From Alistipes sp. Marseille-P5061 (GTDB lineage: Bacteria > Bacteroidota > Bacteroidia > Bacteroidales > Rikenellaceae), in contig NZ_LT985749.1 of the NCBI RefSeq assembly GCF_900290115.1, positions 238,730 to 302,729 on the forward strand: a stretch of 64,000 bases of DNA. Direction: 5' to 3'. Position numbers and translations under genes: made by a program. The notes beneath the pieces are model-generated. The model worked only from the letters and a program-made list of their open reading frames with translations. It was not told the DNA's origin and did no database searches. This document shows positions 34,353-43,536 of this stretch, in pieces. Positions within the stretch are counted from its first letter, which is position 1. Every line of letters starts with the position of its first letter.

Positions 34353-37055
34353 CTACTGGGCCTTCGAGGCGAGTTTCTCAATCTGCGCCTCGGCCTCGGC
34401 CGTCAGCTTGTCGGCCTGCTTGCGCGCCTCGTCGACCAGCTTGTCGCCGGCCTTCTCGGCCGCCAGCTTCGCAATGGGGTTCTTCGCCGCGTCGACCAGC
34501 TTCGTGCGCTGCTCCTCGGCGGCCGCAATGAGCTTCTCACCCGCCTTGCGCGCCTCCTCGCGCAGCTTGGCTGCCTGCTCCTGGACAGCCTCCGAGAGCG
34601 ATTCGTTGCCGGTGAGCTTCTGCACCTGCTCGTCGATGAGGTTGCGGGCCGCCTCCTCGACCGCCTCCTTCACCCCGATGGTAATCTTCGGGTCGGTGAA
34701 GGTTCCGCCGATGCCGACGTTGACCTTCGAGAGGACGCCGCCCGTAGCCGAAGCGGGCAGGGCCACCTGGGCCGTATAGTCGATGCTCTGGTCGAGCCCC
34801 GTCGAGCCCGAGAGGTTGAGCGAGACGTCACCCATCTTCAGGTCGAAGGGCTTGGTGGTGAGCCGCCCCTGGCGAATCGAGAAGGGAATGACGACATCCT
34901 TGGCGCGGATAGAGCTCAGCGCGTCGTTGCCGAGCGTCTTGGCCAGCACCTCGAAGGCCTTGAGCTGCTCGATGTGGATGTCGGCCGAGCGCAGCTCGCC
35001 CTGGGCATCGAGCGACATGAGGTCGGGCTCCATCGCCTGGTCGAGGTTCATCTTCATGTCGAGCGACATGGAGTAGACACCGCCGGCCTTCTCGAAGAGC
35101 GGCACGATGCGCTGCACCATCTCCAGCTGCTCGAAGGTCCGGGCGTAGGAGGCGTCGGTGAAGCCGAGGTTGAAGGCGAGCGCCGGATGGGCGGCGTCGC
35201 CCGTCGAGTAGCTGCCCGATGCGGTCAGCGAGCCGTCGAAGGCCTTCATGCGCAGTCCGTCGAGCGAAAGGGTGCCATTGGCCACGCGCACCTCGCCCGA
35301 AAGCTGCTCGATAACCATCTTTTCGTAGAGGAGCTTGCCCACCTCGGTACGCAGCGAGAGGTTGAGGTTGCGCGGAATCTCGACCGCCTGAGCGGCCGCA
35401 TCGCCCCCGGCCGGAGCCTCTTCCGCGGCGGACTCTTCGGCCGCGTCGCCCTCGGCCGTTTCCGTCGAGGAGAGCGAGGCGAGGATTTCATTGAGGTCGA
35501 GCAGCTTCGAATTGACGTAGAGCCGTCCCGAAAGCGTCGCACCGCGCAGCAGATAGTCGATGTAGTCGGTCAGCTGGCCGTTGGCCGCAAGGTCGCTGCC
35601 GCCGATGGTCAGGCTCAGCTCGCCGAGCGTCATGGCCTGGGGCGAGATGCCGGCAGCGGCGCGGCGCAGGCCGATGGCGGGAAGACCGGGCAGCTGTGCG
35701 TCGACGTTCTCGACCACGAAGTTGCCCGAGGCCGAAACCCGGTCGTAGCGGCGGTTCTCGACGTCGGACATCCGTCCGGCGGCGCTCAGGTCGGCTTGGA
35801 TGAAGCCCTTGAGCGACATGCCGTCCTCGAGCGGGTAGACCTCGCCGATGTCCGCAAGGTCGAGCTTGCCCTCGAGCGAGGCACGCAGGTCGGGGTCGCT
35901 GACGAGCGTCGTGCCGTGGAAGGTGGCTGCGAGCGAGTTGTCCCCCATCCGCAGGCCGAACGTCGGGATGTCGACCACCGTGCGGTCCATCACCCCGCCG
36001 GGGTTGGTCACGCTCGCCTGGATGTTGATGTCGGAGACCGCCTTGGGAAGCGATGCATACTGGAAACCGCCGTTGCGCACGCCCAGCTCGAGGCCGAAGG
36101 CCGGCAGCTCGGCGCCGCGCAGCTCGCCTTTGGCCCAGAGCGAGAGCGTCAGCTCGCCCGAAGCCGAGAGGCCTCGGTAGTTGCGCGTATAGAAGGCCGG
36201 GATGAGCGACAGCACATCCTTGAACTCGACGCGCTCGCAGCCCAGACTGAGGTCCATCGCCACGGCATCGTCGCCCAATTCGGCCCAGCCGTCGAGCGTC
36301 GCCTCGATGGCGTTGAGCCGCAGCTTGTTCTCCTTCAGCTCGAAGCGGTTCTTCTCAAGGTCGGCCGCCACATCGGCATTCAGCTCGATTTCGGCATTGC
36401 TCAGCAGCGTCACCACACCCGACGAGAAGGTCGTCTCCTCGGTGCGCATCCGCAAATCGAGCGTGCTCTGCGCCGCCGAGAAGTCGCCGCGCAGGCGCAG
36501 CAGCGGGAGCAGCGTGCGGAACGAGGTGTGCGTCGAGTCGTCGACGTAGGAGAGTGCCGCGTCGGTGATGCGGAAGTCGCGCACCGAAAGGCTGAAGGCA
36601 GAGCCCGTGTCGGTGCTCTCCTCCTCCGCGGCAGCCTCCGCCTCGGGCTCCTCCTCCGAGGGTTTCATCAGCAGCCAGTTCACGCTGCCGTCGGCGAGCT
36701 TGCGGGCCCTCAGGTCGGGCTTCGCGATGAGCAGCTTGCGCACCTCCAGCCCCCCGTCACCGAGCAGCGACCAGGGGTCGACCACCACCGAGAGGCGCCC
36801 TACGGAGGCGATGGTATCCCCCTCGAAGGGGGCCACACCCACGAGCGTCACCCCCTTCAGCTCGAGCGAGGCGTTGGGGAAGTGGCGCAGCAGGCTGATG
36901 CCCAGCCGCTCGAAGTCGAGCCGCGGGACGAGCATCGCGTTGGCCTCGGTACGGACCAGTTCGGCAATCTTGCCGCGCAGGAAGATGGGGGCCGTCAGCA
37001 CGACCACCAGCAGGACGGCAATGACCGTCACCGCAATTTTCAGAAACTTTTTCAT
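34353..37055 (-). CDS. AsmA-family protein with Ala/Lys-rich helical tail
   Basis: 900 residues. An N-terminal transmembrane anchor (FLKIAVTVIAVLLVVVLTAPIFL) is followed by the AsmA start pattern (LVPRLDFERLGISLLRHFPNASLELKGVTLVG). A long beta-rich periplasmic body follows. Two acidic Ala/Glu-rich inserts interrupt it (about 133-150 and 545-570). The AsmA C-terminal region shows GELRSADIHIEQLKAFEVLAKTLGND and VNVGIGGTFTDPKI. The last 100 residues are Ala/Lys/Glu heptads, predicted helix or coiled coil. AsmA-like proteins are thought to bridge membranes and move phospholipid. The start overlaps the GNAT gene stop by 4 bp. Confidence 0.87.
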   Translation of the reverse strand: MKKFLKIAVTVIAVLLVVVLTAPIFLRGKIAELVRTEANAMLVPRLDFERLGISLLRHFPNASLELKGVTLVGVAPFEGDTIASVGRLSVVVDPWSLLGDGGLEVRKLLIAKPDLRARKLADGSVNWLLMKPSEEEPEAEAAAEEESTDTGSAFSLSVRDFRITDAALSYVDDSTHTSFRTLLPLLRLRGDFSAAQSTLDLRMRTEETTFSSGVVTLLSNAEIELNADVAADLEKNRFELKENKLRLNAIEATLDGWAELGDDAVAMDLSLGCERVEFKDVLSLIPAFYTRNYRGLSASGELTLSLWAKGELRGAELPAFGLELGVRNGGFQYASLPKAVSDINIQASVTNPGGVMDRTVVDIPTFGLRMGDNSLAATFHGTTLVSDPDLRASLEGKLDLADIGEVYPLEDGMSLKGFIQADLSAAGRMSDVENRRYDRVSASGNFVVENVDAQLPGLPAIGLRRAAAGISPQAMTLGELSLTIGGSDLAANGQLTDYIDYLLRGATLSGRLYVNSKLLDLNEILASLSSTETAEGDAAEESAAEEAPAGGDAAAQAVEIPRNLNLSLRTEVGKLLYEKMVIEQLSGEVRVANGTLSLDGLRMKAFDGSLTASGSYSTGDAAHPALAFNLGFTDASYARTFEQLEMVQRIVPLFEKAGGVYSMSLDMKMNLDQAMEPDLMSLDAQGELRSADIHIEQLKAFEVLAKTLGNDALSSIRAKDVVIPFSIRQGRLTTKPFDLKMGDVSLNLSGSTGLDQSIDYTAQVALPASATGGVLSKVNVGIGGTFTDPKITIGVKEAVEEAARNLIDEQVQKLTGNESLSEAVQEQAAKLREEARKAGEKLIAAAEEQRTKLVDAAKNPIAKLAAEKAGDKLVDEARKQADKLTAEAEAQIEKLASKAQ

Positions 37056-37501
37056 AGGTCAACCTTCTTATTCATGTCGAAGCGGAACAGGGTGCTCCCC
37101 ACCTCTTCGAATCCACATGTGCGATAGAGTGCATGGGCCGCACGGCGCGCGGGGTTGGAGGTGAGCATGAGGTGCTGCACCCCTTCGCTCCGGGCCAGCT
37201 CCAGGGCCTTTTCGACCAGTAGGCGTCCGACACCACGGCCCCGCTCGCCGGCATCGACCACCACATCCTCGACCCATCCCTTGCGGCCCGAGGGGACGTC
37301 GTACCACACCAGGGTCAGCACCCCCACGATACGCTCCCCGTCGAGGGCGGCCAGCAGCGCCGCGCAGGGCTGGGCAAGCAGCCGCCCGAGCACCTCGCGC
37401 GAGGGCGCACGAAGCCCGCCGGAGAGCTGCGGAAGCAGCCGCGCAAGCGCCTCCTCCAACCCGGCGTCGAGGGTCGTCATCCGTCGAATTTCGAGAGCCA
37501 T
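37052..37501 (-). CDS. GNAT-family N-acetyltransferase
   Basis: 149 residues from ATG at 37501 (a GTG two codons upstream is rejected). The acetyl-CoA site reads VEDVVVDAGERGRGVGRLLVEKALELA (RGxGVGRxL loop), followed by MLTSNPARRAAHALYRTCGFE, the Ala-x-x-x-Tyr GNAT motif. Substrate unknown. Its stop overlaps the AsmA-like start by 4 bp. A TATCTTTG box lies at 37524-37517 on this strand, back to back with the cobalamin-operon promoter. Confidence 0.9.
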   Translation of the reverse strand: MALEIRRMTTLDAGLEEALARLLPQLSGGLRAPSREVLGRLLAQPCAALLAALDGERIVGVLTLVWYDVPSGRKGWVEDVVVDAGERGRGVGRLLVEKALELARSEGVQHLMLTSNPARRAAHALYRTCGFEEVGSTLFRFDMNKKVDL

Positions 37502-37568
37502 GGACACTATTTTTTACAAAGATAACTTTTTTGGAGGATTTTCGGACGACAATCTGCCAAAAAAAGCG

Positions 37569-37576
37569 TACTTTTG
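37569..37576 (+). promoter_or_regulatory. -7 box of the cobalamin operon promoter
   Basis: TACTTTTG, matching TAnnTTTG, ends a few bases before the riboswitch. No clear -33 TTTG is seen. The opposite strand carries TATCTTTG at 37524-37517 for the GNAT gene. Confidence 0.6.
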
Positions 37577-37580
37577 TCGC

Positions 37581-37761
37581 GCATCGGTTCCGCAGGGCGC
37601 ACCTTCGGTGCGCGCGGATGAAAAGGGAATGCCGTGCGATTCGGCAACAGTTCCCGCTGCTGTAAGCCGCAGCAAACGCTCCGATACTCCTCAGCCACTG
37701 CCCCGCACCGGGGCGGGAAGGCATCGGAGCGGCGGCAAGTCAGAAGACCTGCCGGTGCACT
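37581..37761 (+). ncRNA. Cobalamin (adenosylcobalamin-type) riboswitch
   Basis: The conserved elements occur in order: GGGAAT (37625), CCCGCTGCTGTAA (37653), GCCACTG (37694-37700), GGGAAGGC (37715) and the B12-box end AAGTCAGAAGACCTGCC (37737-37753). GCATCGG near 37581 can pair with CCGGTGC near 37752 to close P1. It lies in the leader of a B12-uptake operon, where B12 binding is expected to reduce expression. The expression platform between 37761 and the ATG at 37858 is not resolved. Confidence 0.93.
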
Positions 37762-37857
37762 CCATCGATAAGCGCCCCGCGGAGAATGGGGCCCGACGTC
37801 GTCCGCGCATTTCCGCCCGTCCGCGCCTGCCGTCCCGCTCCGCCGAAACGAACGAGG

Positions 37858-38922
37858 ATGAAACGACTGCTGCACGCACTCTGGCGCATGCTTCCGGCCG
37901 CATGCGCCGCCACGCTGGCCGCCTGCATGGATTTCGGTCCGCTCGACGAAGAGCCCTTCGGCTTCTCGCAGGGGGGTGTGTTCATCACCTGCGAGGGCAA
38001 CTTCGGCAGCGACAACGCCTCGCTCTCGTTCTACCGCACCGATGCGGAGGAGGTCGAAAACGAGGTCTTCTCGCGCGCCAACGGCATGCGGCTGGGCGAC
38101 GTGGCGCAGTCGATGGCCCTCCACCGGGGGCGCGGCTACGTGGTGGTCAACAACTCGGGCGTGGTCTACGTCATTGACCCGGCAAGCTGCACCGTCACGG
38201 GGCTCATCGAGGGGGTCGTCTCGCCCCGCTACATCCACTTTCCCAACGACACGACGGCCTACATCACCGACCTCTACGACCCGCGCATTACGGTCGTGGA
38301 CACGCGCTCGAACCGCATCCGCGGACGCATCGCCATGAACGGCCACAAGTCGACCGAGCAGATGGCCCAGTGGGGCGACGAGCTCTTCGTCAACTGCTGG
38401 TCGTACGACAACAAGCTGCTGGTGGTCGACCTGCGCACGGAACGGCTGGTCGACTCCATCGAGGTGGGGCCGCAGCCCACGTCGCTCGTCTGCGACCGCT
38501 ACGGCAAAATCTGGACCGTCACCGAGGGACGCACCGAGGGGATTCCCGCCGTGCTCTACCGCATCGACGCCGCCACGCGCGTCATCGAGCGGAGCTTCCT
38601 CTTCCCCTCCGGCGACCACCCCTCGGAGCTGGTGCTCAACGGCCGGCGCGACACGCTCTACTACCTCGACCGCGACGTCTGGCGCATGTCCGTAAAGGAT
38701 GAGTCGCTCCCCGCGACCCCCTTCCTCCCCTACGCCGGGACCACCTACTACGGTCTGGGGGTCGACCCGCGCAATTCGGAGGTCTACGTGGCCGACGCCA
38801 TCGACTACGTGCAGCACGGCGTCGTCTACCGCTTCACGGCCCGGGGCCGCGCGCTCGACACGCTCCGCGTGGGCATCACCCCCGGCAGTTTCTGTTTCTG
38901 GCAACCTGAGCAAAATCAATAA
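37858..38922 (+). CDS. BtuG-like beta-propeller surface lipoprotein (DUF5074 type)
   Basis: 354 residues with a lipobox near TLAACMDF. The body is a YVTN/YncE-like propeller: repeated blades such as GRGYVVVNNSGVVYVIDPAS, TAYITDLYDPRITVVDTRSN, LFVNCWSYDNKLLVVDL and YLDRDVWRMSV. In Bacteroides, BtuG is a propeller lipoprotein that binds cobalamin at the cell surface and partners BtuB (known). Position directly after a B12 riboswitch and two genes before btuB supports the same job here. ATG at 37858 starts the signal peptide. Confidence 0.82.
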   Translation: MKRLLHALWRMLPAACAATLAACMDFGPLDEEPFGFSQGGVFITCEGNFGSDNASLSFYRTDAEEVENEVFSRANGMRLGDVAQSMALHRGRGYVVVNNSGVVYVIDPASCTVTGLIEGVVSPRYIHFPNDTTAYITDLYDPRITVVDTRSNRIRGRIAMNGHKSTEQMAQWGDELFVNCWSYDNKLLVVDLRTERLVDSIEVGPQPTSLVCDRYGKIWTVTEGRTEGIPAVLYRIDAATRVIERSFLFPSGDHPSELVLNGRRDTLYYLDRDVWRMSVKDESLPATPFLPYAGTTYYGLGVDPRNSEVYVADAIDYVQHGVVYRFTARGRALDTLRVGITPGSFCFWQPEQNQ

Positions 38923-38926
38923 CGAC

Positions 38927-39817
38927 ATGAAACATACCCGCATCATCACCCTTCTCGGCGCCGCAGCGCTGCTCGCCGGCTGCAACTCGGGCGAATCGAC
39001 CACCACCAAACGCGTCATCGAGCAGGCGGCCACCGTCTTCGAGTATACGCCCGCCCCGGGGCAGTTCATCAACGAGCCGCTGAGCGGCTACACCGACGTC
39101 ACCACCCCCGAAAAGGCCTGCGCCTACGCCATGCAGCGCTTCGCCTCCCGGCTCTACGTCTCTCTCGGCGGCTGGGGCGGCTATCTGGTGGTGGGCTTCG
39201 CCGAGCCCGTGCCGCAGAACGGCGGCGGCGAGCTGCTCGTACGCGGCAACTCCTTCGTCAACTCCTCGGAGCCGGGCGTGGTCTACGTCATGCGCGACGA
39301 GAACGGCAACGGACTTCCCGACGACACGTGGTACGAGCTGCGCGGCAGCGAGTACGACCGCAGCACCCACGGCTACTCCATCACCTACACCCGCCCCGCG
39401 GGGGCGAACCAGCCCGTCGCCTGGCGCGACAACAAGGGCGGCAAGGGCGAAATCGCCCGCATCGGCGAACACACGCAGGAGAGCTACTACCCCGCATGGA
39501 TTGAGGCCGACGAAGTGAGCTTCACCGGCGTGCGGCTGCCCGACAACATCGTCCGCAAGGAGGTCGAGGGGACCGAGTCGAGGACCACGGCCCCCTTCGC
39601 ATGGGGCTATGCCGACAACTACTCGTCGCAGGACCTCATCGGCGGCTACAACACGCTCAACATCTCCGACGCCGTGACGGCCGACGGTGCGCCCGCCAAC
39701 CTGCCGCAGATTGACTTCGTGAAGGTCCAGAGCGGCATCAACGCCTCGGCGCCGCTCATCGGCGAAGTCTCGACCGAGGTCTGCGGCGTGGCCTGCTACC
39801 GCGAAGTCACCGAATAA
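38927..39817 (+). CDS. Surface lipoprotein of the B12-uptake operon
   Basis: 296 residues. Lipobox LLAGC at Cys19. The mature protein has a fold with aromatic Gly-rich segments (LYVSLGGWGGYLVVGF), a dockerin-like acidic loop (MRDENGNGLPDDTWYEL) that may bind calcium, and YADNYSSQDLIGGYNTLNISDAV. Such proteins are common in B12-regulated Bacteroidota operons and are usually labelled cell-surface protein. Cobalamin binding is plausible but not shown by a motif. It starts 4 bp after the propeller gene. Confidence 0.7.
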   Translation: MKHTRIITLLGAAALLAGCNSGESTTTKRVIEQAATVFEYTPAPGQFINEPLSGYTDVTTPEKACAYAMQRFASRLYVSLGGWGGYLVVGFAEPVPQNGGGELLVRGNSFVNSSEPGVVYVMRDENGNGLPDDTWYELRGSEYDRSTHGYSITYTRPAGANQPVAWRDNKGGKGEIARIGEHTQESYYPAWIEADEVSFTGVRLPDNIVRKEVEGTESRTTAPFAWGYADNYSSQDLIGGYNTLNISDAVTADGAPANLPQIDFVKVQSGINASAPLIGEVSTEVCGVACYREVTE

Positions 39818-39841
39818 CCCATCCGCAACGCCCCGCCTACG

Positions 39842-41911
39842 ATGCTCCGCCGCCTGCTTCTCTCGATTGCGCTTCTGGCTGCCCTCCGACCCGCGGCACG
39901 GGCCGCCGCGCCGGAGGACTCGCTCTACGTGCGCGACATCGAACGGGTCGAAATCACCGGCACGCGCCCGATGAAGGAGATTGGCGTCCAGCGCACGAAG
40001 CTCGACAGCATCGTCCTGCGCGACAACATCTCCTCGTCGCTGGCCGACGCACTGACCTCCGGCTCGACAATCTTCATCAAGTCGTACGGCCGCGCGACGC
40101 TGGCCACCGCCTCGTTCCGGGGCACCTCGCCCTCGCACACGCAGGTGACGTGGAACGGCATGAAAATCAACTCGCCGCTCTTCGGCCAGGTCGACTTCTC
40201 GCTCATCCCCGCCTACTTCATCGACAACGCCACGCTCTACCACGGCGCCAGCTCGGTGGGCATCACCGGAGGCGGGCTGGGCGGCGCCATCACGCTGGCC
40301 ACACGCCCCGGCGACGAGGAGGGATTCCACATGCGCTACATCCAGGGCATCGGCTCCTTCACCACCTTCGACGAGTTTCTCCACCTGAGCTACACGGGAG
40401 CGCGGTGGAGCGCCTCGACGCGCCTGCTGTGCAGCACCTCCGAGAACGACTTCCTCTACCGGAACTACCACACCAAGGAGTTCGAGACCGACGCCGACGG
40501 CAACATCGTCGGCACGAGCTACCCGCTCCGCCGCAACCGCAACGGCGGCTTCCGCGACATCCACCTGCTGCAGGAGCTCTACCACACCTTCGGCGACGGC
40601 AGCCGCCTCTCGATTGCCGCCTGGTACCTCGATTCGCACCGGGGCCTGCCGCTGCTCAGCTCGGACCGCAACGACGAGAAGTCGAAGAAGGACCTGCAGG
40701 ACGAGCGGACGCTGCGCGCCACGGCAGGCTGGGAGCGGCTCGCAAACGGCCTGAAGCTCGACCTGCGGGCGGGCTACACCTACACCGACCTGCGCTATGA
40801 GCGGCTGCAGGACCCCGAGGGGCAGGGCAACTTCCTCACGATGACCGACTCGCGCAGCTACGTCCATTCGCTCTTCGCCCGCGCCGGAGCCGAATACGCC
40901 CTGCGGGAGAAGTGGCTCTTCACGCTCGACGTCACGGCCTCGCAGCACATGGTCAACAGCGGCGACTTCTCGCTCATCGACAACACGACGGGCGAGTATG
41001 TCCGACAGCTCGACGACCGCTCGCGCTTCGAGCTGTCGGGATTCGCCGCCGTGAAGTGGCGCCCCGTACCGCGGCTGGGCGTGGCGCTCAACCTGCGCGA
41101 AGAGCTCTACGGCGACCGCACGACGCCGCTCATACCGGCGCTCTTCGTCGACTGGCTCGCCTCGAAGCGGGGCAACGTCGTGCTGAAGGCCTCGGCGGCG
41201 CGCAACTACCGCTACCCGACGCTCAACGACCTCTACTTCCAGCCGGGCGGCAATCCCGACCTGCGCCCCGAGCAGGGGTGGACCTTCGATGCGGGGGGCG
41301 AGTTCTCGCTCGGCGGCCCGAGCCGCTCGCTCAAGGGGTCGCTCACCTTCTTCGACTCGGAAATCGACGACTGGATACTCTGGCTGAGCGACGGCGCCAA
41401 GTCGGGCATCTACACCCCGGTCAACGTCAAGCGGGTCCACAGCTACGGCCTCGAGCTGAAGGTGGACGCCCGCGCCGAGCTGGGGCGCCGCTGGAGCCTG
41501 CGCTTCGACGGCAACTACGCCTGGACACGCTCCATCAACCGGGGCGACCCCTTCAGCCCGGCCGACGAGTCGGTGGGCAAGCAGCTGGTCTACATCCCCG
41601 AGCACTCGGCCGCCTTCACGGCCCAGCTTCAGTGGCGCCGTTGGGTGCTGAGCTACAAATGGTGCTGGTACAGCACCCGCTACACCATGTCGAGCAACGA
41701 CCGCGACCATCTGGGCTACGTGCCCCCCTACTTCATGAGCGACGTGGCGCTCGAGAGGCTGCTCTCGTGCCGCTGGGCCGACTTCACGCTCAAGGGGTGC
41801 ATCAACAACCTCTTCAACGAGGAGTACGAGACGGTGATGGGGCGCCCCATGCCGCGGCTCAACTACTCCTTCTTCATCGGCATCACCCCCAAATTCGGCA
41901 AAAAACAATGA
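39842..41911 (+). CDS. btuB: TonB-dependent cobalamin receptor
   Basis: 689 residues with a signal peptide ending ARAAAPED. The plug domain (about 35-160) shows IERVEITGTRPM, LADALTSGSTIFIKSYGRATLATASFRG-type sequence and SSVGITGGGLGGAITL. The rest is a 22-strand-type barrel with NDLYFQPGGNPDLRPEQG and a C-terminal FIGITPKFGKKQ. There is no STN or carboxypeptidase-like domain, so it is a classical receptor rather than SusC-like. The cobalamin riboswitch upstream and the BtuG-like gene make B12 the likely substrate. Confidence 0.9.
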   Translation: MLRRLLLSIALLAALRPAARAAAPEDSLYVRDIERVEITGTRPMKEIGVQRTKLDSIVLRDNISSSLADALTSGSTIFIKSYGRATLATASFRGTSPSHTQVTWNGMKINSPLFGQVDFSLIPAYFIDNATLYHGASSVGITGGGLGGAITLATRPGDEEGFHMRYIQGIGSFTTFDEFLHLSYTGARWSASTRLLCSTSENDFLYRNYHTKEFETDADGNIVGTSYPLRRNRNGGFRDIHLLQELYHTFGDGSRLSIAAWYLDSHRGLPLLSSDRNDEKSKKDLQDERTLRATAGWERLANGLKLDLRAGYTYTDLRYERLQDPEGQGNFLTMTDSRSYVHSLFARAGAEYALREKWLFTLDVTASQHMVNSGDFSLIDNTTGEYVRQLDDRSRFELSGFAAVKWRPVPRLGVALNLREELYGDRTTPLIPALFVDWLASKRGNVVLKASAARNYRYPTLNDLYFQPGGNPDLRPEQGWTFDAGGEFSLGGPSRSLKGSLTFFDSEIDDWILWLSDGAKSGIYTPVNVKRVHSYGLELKVDARAELGRRWSLRFDGNYAWTRSINRGDPFSPADESVGKQLVYIPEHSAAFTAQLQWRRWVLSYKWCWYSTRYTMSSNDRDHLGYVPPYFMSDVALERLLSCRWADFTLKGCINNLFNEEYETVMGRPMPRLNYSFFIGITPKFGKKQ

Positions 41912-42591
41912 ACATCCGCGAACGGCTCCTTGCGCTGGGCGAACCCGCCTACCGCGACTTCAGCGCCTCGCTGCTGCCCGGCGTCGAACACATCATCGGC
42001 GTACGGCTCCCCGCGCTGCGGCGGCTGGCCCGCGAAATCGTGCGGGGCGACTGGCGCGCATACCTCCGCAGTGCGGAGGAGTACTACTTCGAGGAGCGGA
42101 TGCTGCAGGGGATGGTCATCGGCTATGCGCCCTGTCCGGTCGGCGAGTTTCTGAGCCTCACGGCGGCACATCTGCCCAAAATCGACAACTGGAGCCTCTG
42201 CGACAGCTTCTGCCGGCGGCTCCGCCCTGCCGAGCGCGAACCCATGTGGCACTTCATCGAGCCGCTGTTCCTCGCCGACGGCGAGTACGAGGTCCGCTTC
42301 GCCGCCGTGACGGGGCTCAACAACTTCACCGACGGGGAGCACCTCGACGCGCTGCTCCGTCATCTGGGCAGCGTCCGCCACGAGGGCTACTACGCCCGCA
42401 TGGCGGTCGCCTGGGCCGTCTCGGTCTGCTACGCCGCCGACCCGGAGCGGACCGGGGCCTGGCTGGCCGGGGAGCCGGGGCTGCCCGCATGGAGCTTTCG
42501 GATGAGCCTACGCAAAATCCTCGAGTCGCGTCGCACCACACCGGAGCAGCGGGCCGAAATCCGGCGGCTCGGGACGCTGCACCGCCCGTAG
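41908..42591 (+). CDS. DNA alkylation repair-like HEAT-repeat protein (AlkD family)
   Basis: 227 residues, all helical: GVRLPALRRLAREIVRGDW, EERMLQGMVIGYA, LPKIDNWSLCDSFC, VRFAAVTGLNNF, YYARMAVAWAVSVCYA. The paired Trp/Asp (DNWSLCD) and Arg-rich helices match the predicted DNA-alkylation-repair family COG4912. In AlkD such repeats remove bulky alkylated bases. Its ATG overlaps the btuB stop (ATGA), so it is in the B12-controlled operon, which is unexpected for a repair enzyme. Confidence 0.82.
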   Translation: MNIRERLLALGEPAYRDFSASLLPGVEHIIGVRLPALRRLAREIVRGDWRAYLRSAEEYYFEERMLQGMVIGYAPCPVGEFLSLTAAHLPKIDNWSLCDSFCRRLRPAEREPMWHFIEPLFLADGEYEVRFAAVTGLNNFTDGEHLDALLRHLGSVRHEGYYARMAVAWAVSVCYAADPERTGAWLAGEPGLPAWSFRMSLRKILESRRTTPEQRAEIRRLGTLHRP

Positions 42592-42744
42592 CGTCCGCCG
42601 GGCGGAGGGGCCAGACCGGGTCGAGCAACAGAAGCGCAGAAAAGCCCGCCCGGGTCACAGGGCGCAGAGGCCCCATCCCGGCGCCGAATCCGGCGCGAGT
42701 GTGGAGAAAACGGGCCGAGGTGCTCCACTTCTGCAAAAAAATGC

Positions 42745-42752
42745 TATCTTTG
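42745..42752 (+). promoter_or_regulatory. -7 box before the glycosyltransferase gene
   Basis: TATCTTTG, 55 bp before the ATG. The -33 element is not clear. Confidence 0.55.
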
Positions 42753-42807
42753 TAAAATCGCGGTCGAAACGTCGCGGCCGCATCACACGGAAAACGCCGC
42801 ACAGCCC

Positions 42808-43536
42808 ATGCGCAAACTGGTTATCATACCGACCTACAACGAGCAGGAGAACATCTCCGCAATGATTGACAAGGTCTTCTCGCTGAGCGAGCCCTTCGAG
42901 CTGCTGGTCATCGACGACGGCTCGCCCGACGGCACGGCCGCCATCGTGCGGCGCCGTCAGGAGGAGTTCCCCGAGCGGCTGCACCTCATCGAGCGGAGCG
43001 GCAAGCAGGGGCTCGGCACGGCCTACCTGACCGGTTTCGAGTGGGGGCTGAGCCGCGGCTTCGACCTCATCTGCGAGATGGACTGCGACTTTTCGCACAA
43101 TCCCGACGATTTGGTGCGCCTCTGCCGGGCAGCCGAGCAAGGGGGCGACGTGGTGGTGGGCTCGCGCTACGTCGAGGGGGTCAACGTCGTCAACTGGCCG
43201 ATGTCGCGGTTGCTGATGTCCTACTTCGCCTCGAAATACGTGCGCCTGGTCACCGGGCTTCCGCTCCACGACGCCACGGCGGGCTTCGTCTGCTACTCGC
43301 GCCGGGCGCTGGAGGCCATCGACCTGCACGCCATCCGCATGAAGGGCTACGGGTTCCAGATTGAGATGAAGTATACGGCCTGGAAGCTGGGCATGCGGCT
43401 CTGCGAGGTGCCGATTATCTTCACCGAGCGGCGTCGCGGCTCTTCGAAGATGAGCAGCGGCATCTTCGGCGAGGCACTCTTCGGCGTGCTCGGCCTCCCC
43501 TTCCGCCGCATCCGCGGCCGTGCCGGAAAGGCGTAA
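42808..43536 (+). CDS. Polyprenyl/dolichyl-phosphate mannose synthase-like GT2 glycosyltransferase
   Basis: 242 residues. GT2 fold: IIPTYNEQENISAMI, the nucleotide-sugar motif VIDDGSPDGTAAIV (DDGSPDGT at 36-43), GLGTAYLTGFEWGL, the metal site EMDCDFSHNPDDL (Asp92-x-Asp94), and DATAGFVCYSRRALEAID. PIIFTERRRGSSKMS is the Dpm1-type end. It lacks a C-terminal membrane domain, like soluble Dpm1. It transfers mannose (or a related sugar) from a nucleotide sugar to polyprenyl phosphate at the inner membrane. Confidence 0.9.
   Translation: MRKLVIIPTYNEQENISAMIDKVFSLSEPFELLVIDDGSPDGTAAIVRRRQEEFPERLHLIERSGKQGLGTAYLTGFEWGLSRGFDLICEMDCDFSHNPDDLVRLCRAAEQGGDVVVGSRYVEGVNVVNWPMSRLLMSYFASKYVRLVTGLPLHDATAGFVCYSRRALEAIDLHAIRMKGYGFQIEMKYTAWKLGMRLCEVPIIFTERRRGSSKMSSGIFGEALFGVLGLPFRRIRGRAGKA

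Noticed and set aside
37786..37857. Upstream extension of the BtuG-like protein
   Set aside because: The signal peptide begins at the ATG at 37858; the extension lies in the riboswitch expression region and is not protein-like.
38876..41908. 1010-codon minus-strand frame opposite btuB
   Set aside because: Shadow of btuB and its neighbour; no signal peptide, motif or promoter of its own.
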